Shown here one piece after another: positions 41,263 through 51,203 of a stretch of DNA of 64,000 nt. A program made the position numbers and the translations under genes. Every line of letters begins with the position of its first letter. Position 1 is the first letter of the stretch. The notes under the pieces are model-generated. The model did not search any database. It worked only from the letters and a program-made list of their open reading frames with translations, and had not been told where the DNA came from. The stretch is from Magnetaquiglobus sp039908105 (GTDB taxonomy: Bacteria; Pseudomonadota; Magnetococcia; Magnetococcales; Magnetaquicoccaceae). The stretch spans positions 1-64,000 of the forward strand of contig JAMOBI010000002.1 of NCBI GenBank assembly GCA_039908105.1, given 5' to 3'.

Positions 41263-41269
41263 CGCCGCT

Positions 41270-42493
41270 TTAATGACGTGTCTTGTTCATGACCGCAGAG
41301 CTCATATCCCACATCGGCATGAAGATACCCAAAGCCAGCACCAGTACCATGGCGCCGATCACCGTCAACAGGATCGGCTCGATGGCGGAACTCAACCCCT
41401 TGACCTCGTACTCCACCTCCCGTTCGTAGAAGTCGGCCACCTCGGACATCATCTCGCCGACCCCGCCGGTCTCCTCGCCCACGGAGACCATCTGCAACAC
41501 CAGCGGCGTGAACAGTCCGCTGTTGTAGGAGGCCTGGGTGAGGCTTTCGCCCCGTTCGATCCCCTCGCGCATGCCGGCGATGCGTTGCGCCATGAACTCA
41601 TTATCCACCGCCTCCTCGACCGCGGTCAAAATCTGGATCACCGGCAAGCCGGCCTTGGAGCCCATCGCAAAGGCGCGTGAATAGCGGGCCAGGGTGGCGC
41701 GGTTGATGATTGAGCCGACGATCGGCATTTTCAGCCGGATGGAATCCCACCACAGTCTGCCCGCTGCGGTCCGGATGTAGAGAATGAATAAATAAATCGA
41801 CGAGCTCATGCCGGCCAGGATCCAGATGGCGTACTGTTTCACGAAGGCCGAGGTGGCGAGCAGAATCTTGGTGGCTACCGGCAGATCGGCACCCATTTTG
41901 GAGAACATGCCGGCAAAGTTGGGGATGACGTAATAGTTCACCGCGAACATCGCCAGCACGATCGCCATCACCACGAAGGTGGGATAGCGCAGCGCGGTCT
42001 TGATCATGCGGCGGGTGTTCTTGTCGACCTCCATGTATTGATACAACTGGAGAAACGACTCCTCCATGCGACCGGTCTCCTCGCCCATGCGGATGATGCG
42101 GAGGAAGAGTTTGTCGAAGATCTTCGGATGGTCCGCCATGGCCGTGGAGAGCTCCTTGCCGGCTTGCAGCTCCTCGATGATTTTGGACATGGCCTGTTTG
42201 AATTTTTTGTTGTGGGTACTCTCGACCAGCCCCTGAAACGACCGGACCAGCGACACCCCGGATTTGGCCAGGGTGTACATCTGCCGGGCAAAGAGGATCT
42301 TGTCATCCTCGGTGGGCCATTCGACCAGGATCTCGATTTCGAGCGACGCGCTCGAAGTCTGGATCTCGTGGATCTCCAACGGTTCGATGCGCCGGTTGAA
42401 CAGTTGCTCGATCACGGCCTCATGATCGGTGGCATTGATCACCCCATCCACCGATTTCCCTTCCATGCGGCCTACGAAGCGAAAGGCGGGCAT
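41270..42493 (-). CDS. mshG: MSHA pilus inner-membrane platform protein MshG (GspF/PilC family)
   Basis: The polytopic platform that couples the ATPase to pilin extrusion. Two GspF domains are evident: FARQMYTLAKSGVSLVRSFQ...FDKLFLRIIRMGEETGRMEE, and YSRAFAMGSKAGLPVIQIL...LVLQMVSVGEETGGVGEMM, each preceding hydrophobic helices. 407 residues. ATG 42493 (MPAFRFVGRMEG) lies 4 bases after the mshE stop; a longer frame reaches into mshE and is rejected. Confidence 0.93.
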   Translation of the reverse strand: MPAFRFVGRMEGKSVDGVINATDHEAVIEQLFNRRIEPLEIHEIQTSSASLEIEILVEWPTEDDKILFARQMYTLAKSGVSLVRSFQGLVESTHNKKFKQAMSKIIEELQAGKELSTAMADHPKIFDKLFLRIIRMGEETGRMEESFLQLYQYMEVDKNTRRMIKTALRYPTFVVMAIVLAMFAVNYYVIPNFAGMFSKMGADLPVATKILLATSAFVKQYAIWILAGMSSSIYLFILYIRTAAGRLWWDSIRLKMPIVGSIINRATLARYSRAFAMGSKAGLPVIQILTAVEEAVDNEFMAQRIAGMREGIERGESLTQASYNSGLFTPLVLQMVSVGEETGGVGEMMSEVADFYEREVEYEVKGLSSAIEPILLTVIGAMVLVLALGIFMPMWDMSSAVMNKTRH

Positions 42494-42497
42494 CGGC

Positions 42498-44456
42498 TCA
42501 ACGCTCCCTGGTCGCGCCCGCAGGCTTGCTGTCGTCTTCGCCCGTCTTCTCAGGTGCGGGAACGAGGGTCTCCTCCTCCTCTTCGACATCGCTGACCAGA
42601 CGCATCACCTCCTCCAGCGTGGTGACGCCGCGCAGGGCGTACTCCAAAGCCGTCCGGTGCAGCGGGATGAAACCGGGTTGTGCTTCGGCCAGACGCATGA
42701 ACCCCGTCGTGTCGTTGGAACGCAGCGCCTCGGCCAGATTGCCGCGCATCTCCAGCAACTCCACCACCGCGATCCGGCCCCGATAACCGCTCTGATTGCA
42801 CTGTGGACAGCCGCGCCCGCGGCTCAACATCACCCCCTGGGCGCGTGCGCCGAGCATCCCCTGCAACAGGATCTGTTCGCCGATATCCGGCACGCTGCTT
42901 TCGACGCAATCCGGACAGATGCGCCGCACCAGACGTTGGGCCAGGATGCACTTCAACGCCGAGGCGACCGCGTAGCCTTCCATGCCCATTTCGACCAGTC
43001 GGATGGCGGTTGCGACCGCACTGTTGGTGTGCAGGGTGGAGAGCACCAGGTGTCCGGTCAAGGCGGCGCGAATGGCGATCTCGGCGGTCTCCTGATCGCG
43101 CATTTCGCCCACCAGCACGATATCCGGATCCTGACGCAGCACGGTGCGCAGCACGCGCGCAAAGGTCAGGCCGATGCGGGTGCGCACCTGCACCTGATTG
43201 ATGCGCGGCAGGCGATACTCGACCGGATCCTCGACGGTGATGATTTTTTTGCCCGGCGAATTCAAGTGGTTCAGGGAGCCGTACAGGGTGGTGGTCTTGC
43301 CGCTCCCGGTGGGGCCGGTGACCAGGATCAGGCCGTGCGGTCGGTTGAGCAGATAGCGGAACCGATCGAGCATGGCCGGTTCCATGCCGATCATTTCCAG
43401 ATTGAGGTTGTCGGCGGATTGTACCAACAGACGCATCACCACCGATTCGCCATCCTGGATCGGCAGCGTGGAGAGACGCACATCAACACTGCGGCCCTTG
43501 ACCGTGATGTTGAAGCGGCCATCCTGCGGCAGGCGTTTTTCGGCGATCTCCAGGCCGGCCATGAGTTTCAGCTTGGAGACCAGGGCCGGCGCGATCCGTT
43601 TTTCGTTGACGATTCGCTCGTGCAACACACCGTCGATGCGCTGGCGGATGCGCAGTACATCGGTATCCGGTTCGATGTGGATGTCCGAGGCGTTCATGCG
43701 CATCGCGTCTTCAAAGAGCGATTGCAGAATCTTGACCACCGGGGCATCGACCGCCATCTCCGACTGGACGATCCCCTCCAGATCGAACTCCGAGCGTCCG
43801 ACCTCCTCTTCCAGGGCAGCGGCCTGTTCGTGGAGCTTGCCTTCGCCGCGATACAACAGATCCAGCGCGCGAAGCAGCTGGCTCTCGCTCACCAACGCCA
43901 GGTGGAGCGGCTGGCCCAACAGGCGGGTCAACTCGTCGAAGACGAAAATGTCCGTGGGGTCGGTCATGCCCACCCGCACCCCCTGGGCATCGCGGGCGAG
44001 CACCACGGCGCGGAAACGGCGTGCCGTGGCCTCTGGCAACAGCTGCACCACTTCGGGGACGAACGGGAATTTCTTTAAATCAATAAAAGGGATGTGCAGC
44101 TGATTGGCGAGGAATTCGGCGAACTGGGTTTCGCTCAAGATTCCCAGCTGGGCGAGGCTCTGGCCGAGTTTCTTGCCGGATTTTTTTTGTTCGGCGAGCG
44201 CTGACTGGAGTTGTTCGGCGGTGATGACCTTGGCCTCGACCAGTTTGTCACCGATGCGCAGTTTCTGGCGTTGCCGATTGAGAAAATTCTGCAACGCCTG
44301 CTCGGTGACAAAGCCGAGATGGACCAGCGCCTCACCCAATTTGGCCCCGGTCGCCTCCTGATGGGCCAGGGAGAGCCTCAACTGCTCGGCGGAGATCAGG
44401 CCGGAGTCGACCAGAACATCGCCGAGACGGGGTTTATTGGGTGGGGGCAAGGCCAT
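42498..44456 (-). CDS. mshE: MSHA pilus extension ATPase MshE with two c-di-GMP-binding MshEN domains
   Basis: The assembly motor, 652 residues. Two MshEN domains lie at the N-terminus (RLGDVLVDSGLIS... and RIGDKLVEAKVIT..., each with the LG-x-x-L and Q-x-x-x-G-x-x-LG spacing that binds c-di-GMP). After a linker come the ATPase elements: Walker A GPTGSGKTTT, Asp box EDPVEY, Walker B DPDIVLVGEMRD, His box STLHTN. A zinc site CPDC...CPQC and SGYRGR follow. The C-terminal ~40 residues are acidic. The motor is intact and presumably c-di-GMP regulated, as MshE is in Vibrio. Confidence 0.95.
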   Translation of the reverse strand: MALPPPNKPRLGDVLVDSGLISAEQLRLSLAHQEATGAKLGEALVHLGFVTEQALQNFLNRQRQKLRIGDKLVEAKVITAEQLQSALAEQKKSGKKLGQSLAQLGILSETQFAEFLANQLHIPFIDLKKFPFVPEVVQLLPEATARRFRAVVLARDAQGVRVGMTDPTDIFVFDELTRLLGQPLHLALVSESQLLRALDLLYRGEGKLHEQAAALEEEVGRSEFDLEGIVQSEMAVDAPVVKILQSLFEDAMRMNASDIHIEPDTDVLRIRQRIDGVLHERIVNEKRIAPALVSKLKLMAGLEIAEKRLPQDGRFNITVKGRSVDVRLSTLPIQDGESVVMRLLVQSADNLNLEMIGMEPAMLDRFRYLLNRPHGLILVTGPTGSGKTTTLYGSLNHLNSPGKKIITVEDPVEYRLPRINQVQVRTRIGLTFARVLRTVLRQDPDIVLVGEMRDQETAEIAIRAALTGHLVLSTLHTNSAVATAIRLVEMGMEGYAVASALKCILAQRLVRRICPDCVESSVPDIGEQILLQGMLGARAQGVMLSRGRGCPQCNQSGYRGRIAVVELLEMRGNLAEALRSNDTTGFMRLAEAQPGFIPLHRTALEYALRGVTTLEEVMRLVSDVEEEEETLVPAPEKTGEDDSKPAGATRER

Positions 44457-44459
44457 GTG

Positions 44460-46910
44460 CTATAATTTTTCAATCCTCTTGCGCACGAAGTTCTGCAATT
44501 TCATGTTCAGATCGCCGCTGGCCAGGGCTTTTTTGTAGGCGCGCATCGCCTCGGCGTTCTCATCCACCTTCTCAAGCGAAATCCCTATGCCCATCTGCCA
44601 GAGACCTTTGTTAGGATACTTCTTTAACAGCGCTTCGTACAGGTCTATTGCCTGCCAGTGCTCCTCGCGTCGTTGATAGAGTGCCGCCAAAAAGGCCGCC
44701 AGATTGGGATCCTCATCGGCCAGCGAGGTGTCGCCGCGTCCGCCGGCGGCCTGACGCAGCATCTCCAACGCCTTGTCGCCGCGATTGCTCTCCACCATGA
44801 TACGTGCCAGACGACGCACCGCCGCCTTGTGCATTGGATCGGACTTGATTACCTGCTGCAACAGCGCCTCTTCCCCCTCGCGATCCCCGGCCTCCTTCTT
44901 TTCCACCGACTGTTGATAGATCCGCTCCACCCATGCGGCCTGGTCGGAGGCTGCCCTGGCACTCTCCCGGCGCGGCATGGCGTCGTTTTTGACCTCGTTC
45001 TTGCGCTTGTCGGACTGGGATTTTGCTTCCGGGGCGGTACGCGGTGCGGTGCGGCCCGCCTCCGGCGCGGCATCCTTGGCGGTATTCGTTATCACCGTTG
45101 CCGGCGGTTGCAGGGCGACCACCTTCTTGGCATTGAGCCATTGATCCTTGTCCGGCTCGCTGCCACCGGCCATCGAGGCCGCCACCTCCTTGGTGGCCGG
45201 ATCGGGCTGTCCGCCGGGTTGGGTACCCGGATAGCCGGTGTCGAAATCTGGACGGAAGGTCGGATTCTCCGGCTTGACGGCAGGTGCCTCGTTCTCTTTC
45301 CACTTGCGTTCGTTCTTGCCATCCACCCCGGCGGTGTGCTGGGATTTGCTGGCGGTTGGTTTGGCCTCCGTCGGTTTTTTCTCCGTTGCTTTTGCCTGCA
45401 CCGGTTTGGTTTCCGCCGGTTTGGATGTCTCGGCGTTGTTTTCCTGCTTGCGGGGCGTGGGTGCCACCAGGGGAGCGGTCACCGGCATCTCGGCGGGCTG
45501 ATGGCTTAGGCCTTCGGCTTTGGTTGGATCCGACCATCCCGTTGTTGCCGGTTCACCCGACGCCGTGACAGTCGGGGAGGGGGCAGGGGCTGTGAGGGAG
45601 GATTCCTCCTTTGTATCCGCAGCCTTATCGGTGGCATGCTTGCCGGACGGGTCATCCGGGGTGGTGTTTTTCAGCGTCTCCGGTCCAGGACCGGTCATCG
45701 GGATCACCTTGGCACTGCGGGTTGGCGTCGTCACTTCGGGACCGGTGAAGGCATCGGAGCGGGCGACATAAAAATCTTTGCTGTTCTCCTGGCGTTTCAA
45801 TGCTTCAAGTGCTTTGCGCGCCTGCGGCAGATCGGTGAAGCGTCCCACCCGCACGCTCTGCCACATCTTGCTCGGATCCTTGACCCCCCAAAGTTCAAGC
45901 ACATAGGCATCGTAGCCGCGCTTGCGCCACAACGCCGCCTGACGGATCGCACTGTCGCGATCGACGAAGGCGGCCAGTTGAATGGCATAGGAGAAATTCA
46001 GATTGTCCGATGTCGAGGCATCCTTGCTGCGCAACAGCGGCGCCAGATCCGGATCCTTGGAAGTTTCGCGCACATCCGGGGCCACGATGCTGGCCATGTC
46101 GGCTTCGGTGGGCAGTTGCGGCTTGCGGTTTTTGGCGTTTTTGCCGGCTGGTTTGGTTTTTTCATCCGTCTTAAGATTTTCGTCCGAACTCTTCTCCTCC
46201 ACGATCTTCTGTGCGTCCGGGTTCTTGGGTGCGCCTTTCACGCCCCCCTTGTTGGCCGTCGATGTCCGTTTGCTCTCCGGGGGGTTGCGGATCACGTTGG
46301 CCAATTGCAACGGTGCATCGCTCACCGGCAGTTCGCCATCCCGTACCTCAGTTGTCCGTTGAGGGGGTGGTTCGACGCGGGGCGCGGCAGCGGCAACCGG
46401 CGTACGGGTTTGTCCCGCTGCTGTCACTGGAAGGGTCTGGGGTTGCAGCGTGACGCGGAAATCGACCTCTTTGGCCATGGCCACTTCGACCGGGGCGATC
46501 AGATCCTGGAAACCGTTTTTCTTCAAGGTCATGGTCACCGGACCGGTTCCCCACTGGAAACGCAGCGGCGTCACCCCGACGAAGCGGCCATCCAGCAACA
46601 CCCCGGCCCCTGCCGGCTCGCTCACCGCGTGGATCGTGCCCAGGGCGGCCTCGCCGGAACGTGTCGTACTGCCTGCCGGATCGTTCAACACCATCACCGG
46701 GGTCATGTTGCCCTTGACATCGATCTTGTCCAGGATCAAGGGGCCTGCGGTCAAGACCACCACCGCCGCCACCCCCCAGCCGGCAAGCGTCCGCCAGGAG
46801 ATCCGTCGCGCCGTCGGCGTCTCAAGTGCCGCAAGCTCCGCATCGCCGGGCAGTTCCATGAGGGGTTCCACCCCTTCGAGTCTGGTCTTTTTTCCAAACA
46901 TCTTCGTCAT
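44460..46910 (-). CDS. MshN-like pilus protein with TM, PEGA-like, SPOR and TPR regions
   Basis: About 816 residues. A transmembrane helix (WGVAAVVVLTAGPLIL, ~43-58) is followed by a PEGA-type domain (SEPAGAGVLLDGRFVGVTPL). Pro/Lys/Thr-rich linkers lead to a SPOR domain at ~305-375 (FSYAIQLAAFVDRDSAIRQA). A second long disordered region precedes C-terminal TPR units from ~690 (RIYQQSVEKKEAGDREGEEALLQQ...). ATG 46910 lies 5 bases after the mshL stop; upstream in-frame codons are inside mshL. TPRs resemble MshN. The SPOR domain may bind denuded peptidoglycan, placing the machinery in the cell wall; that is inference. Confidence 0.8.
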   Translation of the reverse strand: MTKMFGKKTRLEGVEPLMELPGDAELAALETPTARRISWRTLAGWGVAAVVVLTAGPLILDKIDVKGNMTPVMVLNDPAGSTTRSGEAALGTIHAVSEPAGAGVLLDGRFVGVTPLRFQWGTGPVTMTLKKNGFQDLIAPVEVAMAKEVDFRVTLQPQTLPVTAAGQTRTPVAAAAPRVEPPPQRTTEVRDGELPVSDAPLQLANVIRNPPESKRTSTANKGGVKGAPKNPDAQKIVEEKSSDENLKTDEKTKPAGKNAKNRKPQLPTEADMASIVAPDVRETSKDPDLAPLLRSKDASTSDNLNFSYAIQLAAFVDRDSAIRQAALWRKRGYDAYVLELWGVKDPSKMWQSVRVGRFTDLPQARKALEALKRQENSKDFYVARSDAFTGPEVTTPTRSAKVIPMTGPGPETLKNTTPDDPSGKHATDKAADTKEESSLTAPAPSPTVTASGEPATTGWSDPTKAEGLSHQPAEMPVTAPLVAPTPRKQENNAETSKPAETKPVQAKATEKKPTEAKPTASKSQHTAGVDGKNERKWKENEAPAVKPENPTFRPDFDTGYPGTQPGGQPDPATKEVAASMAGGSEPDKDQWLNAKKVVALQPPATVITNTAKDAAPEAGRTAPRTAPEAKSQSDKRKNEVKNDAMPRRESARAASDQAAWVERIYQQSVEKKEAGDREGEEALLQQVIKSDPMHKAAVRRLARIMVESNRGDKALEMLRQAAGGRGDTSLADEDPNLAAFLAALYQRREEHWQAIDLYEALLKKYPNKGLWQMGIGISLEKVDENAEAMRAYKKALASGDLNMKLQNFVRKRIEKL

Positions 46911-46915
46911 CAGGC

Positions 46916-49018
46916 TCACGGCTCGCGACTCCTCATTCTCTGCTGCTCTGTATCCATTTCCCAGGGCTGCCAACTCCGGGGATCCCGGTGCATGCCACCG
47001 ATCCGTTCCACGGTGCGTTGGCGCTCTTTGCTCCGATCCTGCCGTGTATCCACCACCACCGGGCGGATCAGAATCACCATCTCGCTCTTGTACCAACTCT
47101 CACGCGCCTTCTGGAACAACGGTCCCACCCCCGGCAGATCCCCCAACAGCGGCAGTTTGTCGACATCCAGCCGCTGCTCCTTCTTCAACAACCCACCGAT
47201 CACCGCCAACTCACCACTCCCCACCCGGATCACGCTGTCGGTCTCGCGCGTGCTGCTCCAGGCCATGGGGATCGAGTGGTATTTGTCCTTGATCTTGAAA
47301 TTCTTCTCCTTGTCTTGCACGGTGCGTACCATGGGATGCACATGCAAGGTCACCATGCCGCTCTCGCCGATCTGCGGCGTCACATCCAGGGCGATGCCGT
47401 TGAACATCGAGGTGAAAATCGGCGTCGGATCGACATAGGATGCCGCTTCTCCCCCACCTGTGGGGGAATCCATGCCGGTGATGAAATAACCATCCTCCCC
47501 CACCTTGATCACCGCCTTCTGGTTGTTGACCGTGGCGATGCGCGGGCTGGAGAGTACCTGCACCTTGCCCTGTTTTTCCAACAGACCCAGGAACGTGGTG
47601 AAATCATGCATGCGGAAGGCCAGACTGAACGGGTTGCCCGGCCCGGACTGCGAACCCACGAACCCTTTGGTGAACAACGGATTCAGATCCAACACCGTCG
47701 TGGTGCCGGCGGCATCGAGTGATGTAACCTGTTGCTTCATGCTGCCAACAAAGGTGTGGGCATTGTTTGGCTCCGAGGCCAACGGCGGGAATCGGTCGCT
47801 GCCAAGCCCCTTGTTGATCGCCAGCCAGTCGATGCCGAACTGGAAGCCGTCGTTCAACTCCACCTCCAGAATTTTGGCCTCCAGGATCACCTGACGCTGG
47901 GTACGTGCCCGCAGATTCTCGATGAAGGCGTCGATTTCCGTGATCTCCTTCGGAAAGGCCCGCACCGTCACCAGACCGGCCTGACGGTTGATGATCACGC
48001 TTTTTTCAACGGTATTCTTGCCAGACCCACCCATCTCTGGATCGGAAGGAGCGGAAGCGCCCTTTTCTCCGCTTGTTGATGCGGCATTGGCTTGAGATTT
48101 GTCGTTTGCACCTTTGGCTTCCTGGCCACGCACGATATCTTTTTTGGTGACTTCGCCCTTGGCATTGATGCTTTCTGTGATACTGGTGATGGGCATATCC
48201 ATCCTGAGAATCGAATGGATGGTGTTCTCCAGATCCGACCAGAAATCAGAGCGGTAATCGGTCTCCACCGAGGCCCCGGTATTTTCGGTCTCGCTGGTCT
48301 GCTTGGTTGTTTTTCGATTCTCACTGTCACGACTCGACTGGCTGGTGCTCGACTCCTTGCCCGTACCGGAACTGACCTGGGTATCGGTCTTCCCCGTTCG
48401 GGTGACCGGCAGGAAATCGACCCGATAGGTCTTGGTGACCAGACGCCACGGATAGATCTTGTAGCCGCGAATCCCGCCGGAACGCTCTTCGGCAAACAAG
48501 TGGCAGTCGAACTGGTACATCTCGCAGGCCACTTCGACCACCTCGTCGATGGTCACCCGTTTCAACTCCAGGGTGATCGTCCCCTTGACCTTGGGGTGGA
48601 CCACCATGTTGATTCCGGGGGAGTTGTGCACCAGACTCATGAAGAACTCCCGCGCCTCCACCCCGCTGACGTTGACATCCAGCCGCGGTATCGGCGGCTC
48701 GGCGGGCGTTGCGTTGGCAGCATTGCCACGGGTTGCCGGCGGTTCCTCTTCGAGCAGCTCCTTGAAAATGGTCATCGGCACATCATTTTTCTTGTCCACC
48801 TGAGCCGAGCCGTTCCCCTTGCCGGAGCCTGTGTCATTCTCATCCAACATGCTATCGATAATATTTTGAAACTCCGCCTTGGCCCTCGTCTCCTCGCGCG
48901 CCGCTGTTTCGTTGGCTGCCGGATCGCTGTTCGTTGCGGACGGCATGGTGCAGGAGACGTTTAAAACGCCCGCTATCCCCATCAGTCCAGACACGAACCA
49001 GGAACGCCGCCAGATCAT
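46916..49018 (-). CDS. mshL: MSHA pilus outer-membrane secretin MshL
   Basis: The pore through which the pilus leaves the cell, 700 residues. It has a lipoprotein-like N-terminus (VLNVSC). STN/N1-type domains with IPRLDVNVSGVEAREFFMSL and a low-complexity Ser/Thr/Lys insert (~215-340) follow. The secretin domain shows VILEAKILEVELNDGFQFGIDW, VLSSPRIATVNNQKAVIKVG and VGSGELAVIGGLLKKEQR...GDLPGVGPLF. First gene of the mshL-N-E-G run. The insert is longer than in Vibrio MshL. Confidence 0.93.
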   Translation of the reverse strand: MIWRRSWFVSGLMGIAGVLNVSCTMPSATNSDPAANETAAREETRAKAEFQNIIDSMLDENDTGSGKGNGSAQVDKKNDVPMTIFKELLEEEPPATRGNAANATPAEPPIPRLDVNVSGVEAREFFMSLVHNSPGINMVVHPKVKGTITLELKRVTIDEVVEVACEMYQFDCHLFAEERSGGIRGYKIYPWRLVTKTYRVDFLPVTRTGKTDTQVSSGTGKESSTSQSSRDSENRKTTKQTSETENTGASVETDYRSDFWSDLENTIHSILRMDMPITSITESINAKGEVTKKDIVRGQEAKGANDKSQANAASTSGEKGASAPSDPEMGGSGKNTVEKSVIINRQAGLVTVRAFPKEITEIDAFIENLRARTQRQVILEAKILEVELNDGFQFGIDWLAINKGLGSDRFPPLASEPNNAHTFVGSMKQQVTSLDAAGTTTVLDLNPLFTKGFVGSQSGPGNPFSLAFRMHDFTTFLGLLEKQGKVQVLSSPRIATVNNQKAVIKVGEDGYFITGMDSPTGGGEAASYVDPTPIFTSMFNGIALDVTPQIGESGMVTLHVHPMVRTVQDKEKNFKIKDKYHSIPMAWSSTRETDSVIRVGSGELAVIGGLLKKEQRLDVDKLPLLGDLPGVGPLFQKARESWYKSEMVILIRPVVVDTRQDRSKERQRTVERIGGMHRDPRSWQPWEMDTEQQRMRSREP

Positions 49019-49537
49019 TACACCCCTCCAAACAGGTCAGCCGCACGGCACGCAAGGATGCATGCTGCTGCTTGCCAATTAATTGACGAGCAGTTTTCGT
49101 TTCTCCCCTCTTGATACGGCCTCTCGAATTCGGCTTTCACATTCTCAGACCATTGGCGTTCTCTTTCCGACGTTCATAACCACTTGGCGTACCCTGGTTG
49201 TTACGCAAAGTGCTCTGATGCTTGTATGCAAGAATTGATCCAGCCTGATTATAAAAGCAAGAAAAACAATCGATAACAAAATGTTACGACAAGATGATCC
49301 AGGGGGGACGATTGAAAAAAAACAGGGGGATGATCTGGCCGTTTATCGACAACAGAGAACGCCGTGCGATCCGCCAGAGAAACGTAAGAGGAGATAGGAT
49401 TATCAGTGGGTTTGATCGAAAACAGACGAAAGTACGGTTGGATACGGCATGTTGATCCAATCATGGATTCTGTTGGGGAGTCTGATTATAAAAAACTCAT
49501 ATCATTGAATTGTAAGGTGTACGGTTATGATTGCGGG
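49019..49537 (-). promoter_or_regulatory. Leader region of the mshL operon
   Basis: About 520 bp of AT-rich DNA with no credible gene. On the minus strand TATAAT occurs at 49248-49253, some 230 bp before mshL; no good -35 element is spaced 16-18 bp from it, so it is only a candidate. The length suggests a long leader or further control sites. Confidence 0.35.
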
Positions 49538-50437
49538 TTAAAATTCCGACTTCCCTTTTGCCTTCCAGATTCTCGCCAGCTCCTGTGCGCGGGTGAGTTC
49601 CTGGGGTGACATGATCCTGGCCAGCAGGTCGCGCTCGCGCAGGGCCTTCTCATCCCCCTGGGAGGCGGCCAGATTGAGCCATTTGTGCGCCTCCACACTG
49701 TCCTGACCCACGCCGTGACCGTTGCGATAAAGCATGCCCAGATAAAACTGTGCGGTGGCAAATCCCTGCTCAGCCGCCTGACGAAACCACTTTTCCGCCT
49801 CCAAATAGTCCTGTCGCACGCCGGTGCCGTTGTTGTAGAGCACCCCCAGATTGTTCTTGGCCACCGCGCTGCCGGCCTCGGCAGCCTTTTGATACCAGCG
49901 CATCGCCTTCTCGATGGAACGAGGCACCCCCTCTCCGAGTTCATGCATCAGCCCCAGATTGGTTTGCGCGTCGATATCCCCCTGTTCGGCAGCCATGCCG
50001 AACCATTTGATCGCCTCGGTGAAGTTCTGCGGGACTCCCAGACCCTTGCGGTAGATCACCGCCAGGGCGTGCTGTGACTTGACCATCCCGGATTGGGCGG
50101 CATTGCGCAGGTAGGTTTCCGCCTTTTGCGGCTCGGAGGCGAGCGCCTGGCCCTGTTCATACATCAGTCCCAGGTTCTGCTGGGCGATCAGATTCCCCTG
50201 TTCGGCTGCCTTGCGAAACCATTGGGCCGCCTCGCGCAGATCGCGCGTCACCCCCTGACCTTCGTAGTACATCAGCCCCAGATTGTTCTGCGCCTCGGCA
50301 TCGCCGCGCGCTGCTGCCTGCAGGTAGCGCTCGCGCAGCTCATCCAGGCTCTCGGCTGGTGCCACACCGGGAGGGATGGCGATCCAGGCGGCCATCAGCA
50401 GGCCGAGGTATCCGTGAAGTCGGTTGGTTTTTTTCAT
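49538..50437 (-). CDS. Exported Sel1-repeat protein
   Basis: 299 residues. A signal peptide (LHGYLGLLMAAWIAIPPGVAPA) and then six to seven Sel1 units of 36 residues (AQNNLGLMYYEGQGVTRDL, AQTNLGLMHELGEGVPRSI and others). These make a periplasmic protein-interaction solenoid. It overlaps the MBL gene by ATGA, so they are co-translated. The target is unknown. It is different in sequence from the cytoplasmic Sel1 protein at 14605. Confidence 0.88.
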   Translation of the reverse strand: MKKTNRLHGYLGLLMAAWIAIPPGVAPAESLDELRERYLQAAARGDAEAQNNLGLMYYEGQGVTRDLREAAQWFRKAAEQGNLIAQQNLGLMYEQGQALASEPQKAETYLRNAAQSGMVKSQHALAVIYRKGLGVPQNFTEAIKWFGMAAEQGDIDAQTNLGLMHELGEGVPRSIEKAMRWYQKAAEAGSAVAKNNLGVLYNNGTGVRQDYLEAEKWFRQAAEQGFATAQFYLGMLYRNGHGVGQDSVEAHKWLNLAASQGDEKALRERDLLARIMSPQELTRAQELARIWKAKGKSEF

Positions 50438-51189
50438 GCGTCAAGCTCCACGATCAGGTGATCTTCCGCGAGTTGCAACGGCCCGGAATAGTGGATGCGG
50501 CACTGTTCGAGAAAACGGGAGTCCGGCCCGTCGATCGGGTAAAAATGGGTCAGGAGCAACCGTTGGATCTTGGCACGGGAGGCCAGTTGTCCGCACAGGC
50601 CCGGAGTGAGATGCCCGCAGACCTTGTTTTCATCCAGGGTTGAACATTCCAGCAGCGCCAGATCGGCCATGGCGCAAAACGGGATCAACCCCTCATCCCA
50701 GTCGGTGTCGCCGGAGAAGACGATCACCTGGCGATGATGCTCAAAGCGATAGGCTGAGCTGGCAAAGCGGTCGGAGTGTGGAGTCGGATGGGTGAGGATC
50801 GTCAGGCCATCCAGGTTCCAGGCGCACGGGACATCCTGGACCTCGAACGGAAAAGCGGTCGGAGGTGCGGCCACCGGGGCGACGATGCGCCAGAAAAATT
50901 CGGTGAAGCCCGGCGGGCCGTAGAGCGTGAAGGGCTTTTCACGGCTCAATCCCGGCAGTCGGAAGGCGTGGACCATCGGGGTCAGATCGCCGATGTGGTC
51001 GGCATGGACATGGGTGATGAAGGCGCCATCCAGATCGCGAAAGCTTAAATGCAGCCGTTCGAGCTGCAACAGCGTGCCGCTGCCGCAATCGATCAGGAAT
51101 TGCCGCTCCCCGACCCCGAGCCAATAGGCCGGAGAGCCGCGTTTTAAAGAAGGAACACCGGTGCCGCTGCCGAGGACGATGACCTTCAT
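50434..51189 (-). CDS. Metallo-beta-lactamase-fold hydrolase (RNase Z-like)
   Basis: 251 residues. The zinc motif is THVHADHIGD near residue 57, with later ligands in HSDRFAS, FSGDTDW and LTHFYPID. The start MKVIVLGSGTGVP is typical of the RNase Z/ElaC branch, but the exosite arm is absent, so tRNA processing is doubtful. ATG 51189 is placed 14 bases after the deacetylase. A longer in-frame extension lies within that gene and is not used. Confidence 0.88.
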   Translation of the reverse strand: MKVIVLGSGTGVPSLKRGSPAYWLGVGERQFLIDCGSGTLLQLERLHLSFRDLDGAFITHVHADHIGDLTPMVHAFRLPGLSREKPFTLYGPPGFTEFFWRIVAPVAAPPTAFPFEVQDVPCAWNLDGLTILTHPTPHSDRFASSAYRFEHHRQVIVFSGDTDWDEGLIPFCAMADLALLECSTLDENKVCGHLTPGLCGQLASRAKIQRLLLTHFYPIDGPDSRFLEQCRIHYSGPLQLAEDHLIVELDA

Positions 51190-51203
51190 GGGGGGGGTTC
51201 CCG

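Noticed and set aside
49249..49464. 71-codon minus-strand frame in the mshL leader
   Set aside because: No motif or ribosome site and AT-rich regulatory context; treated as non-coding.
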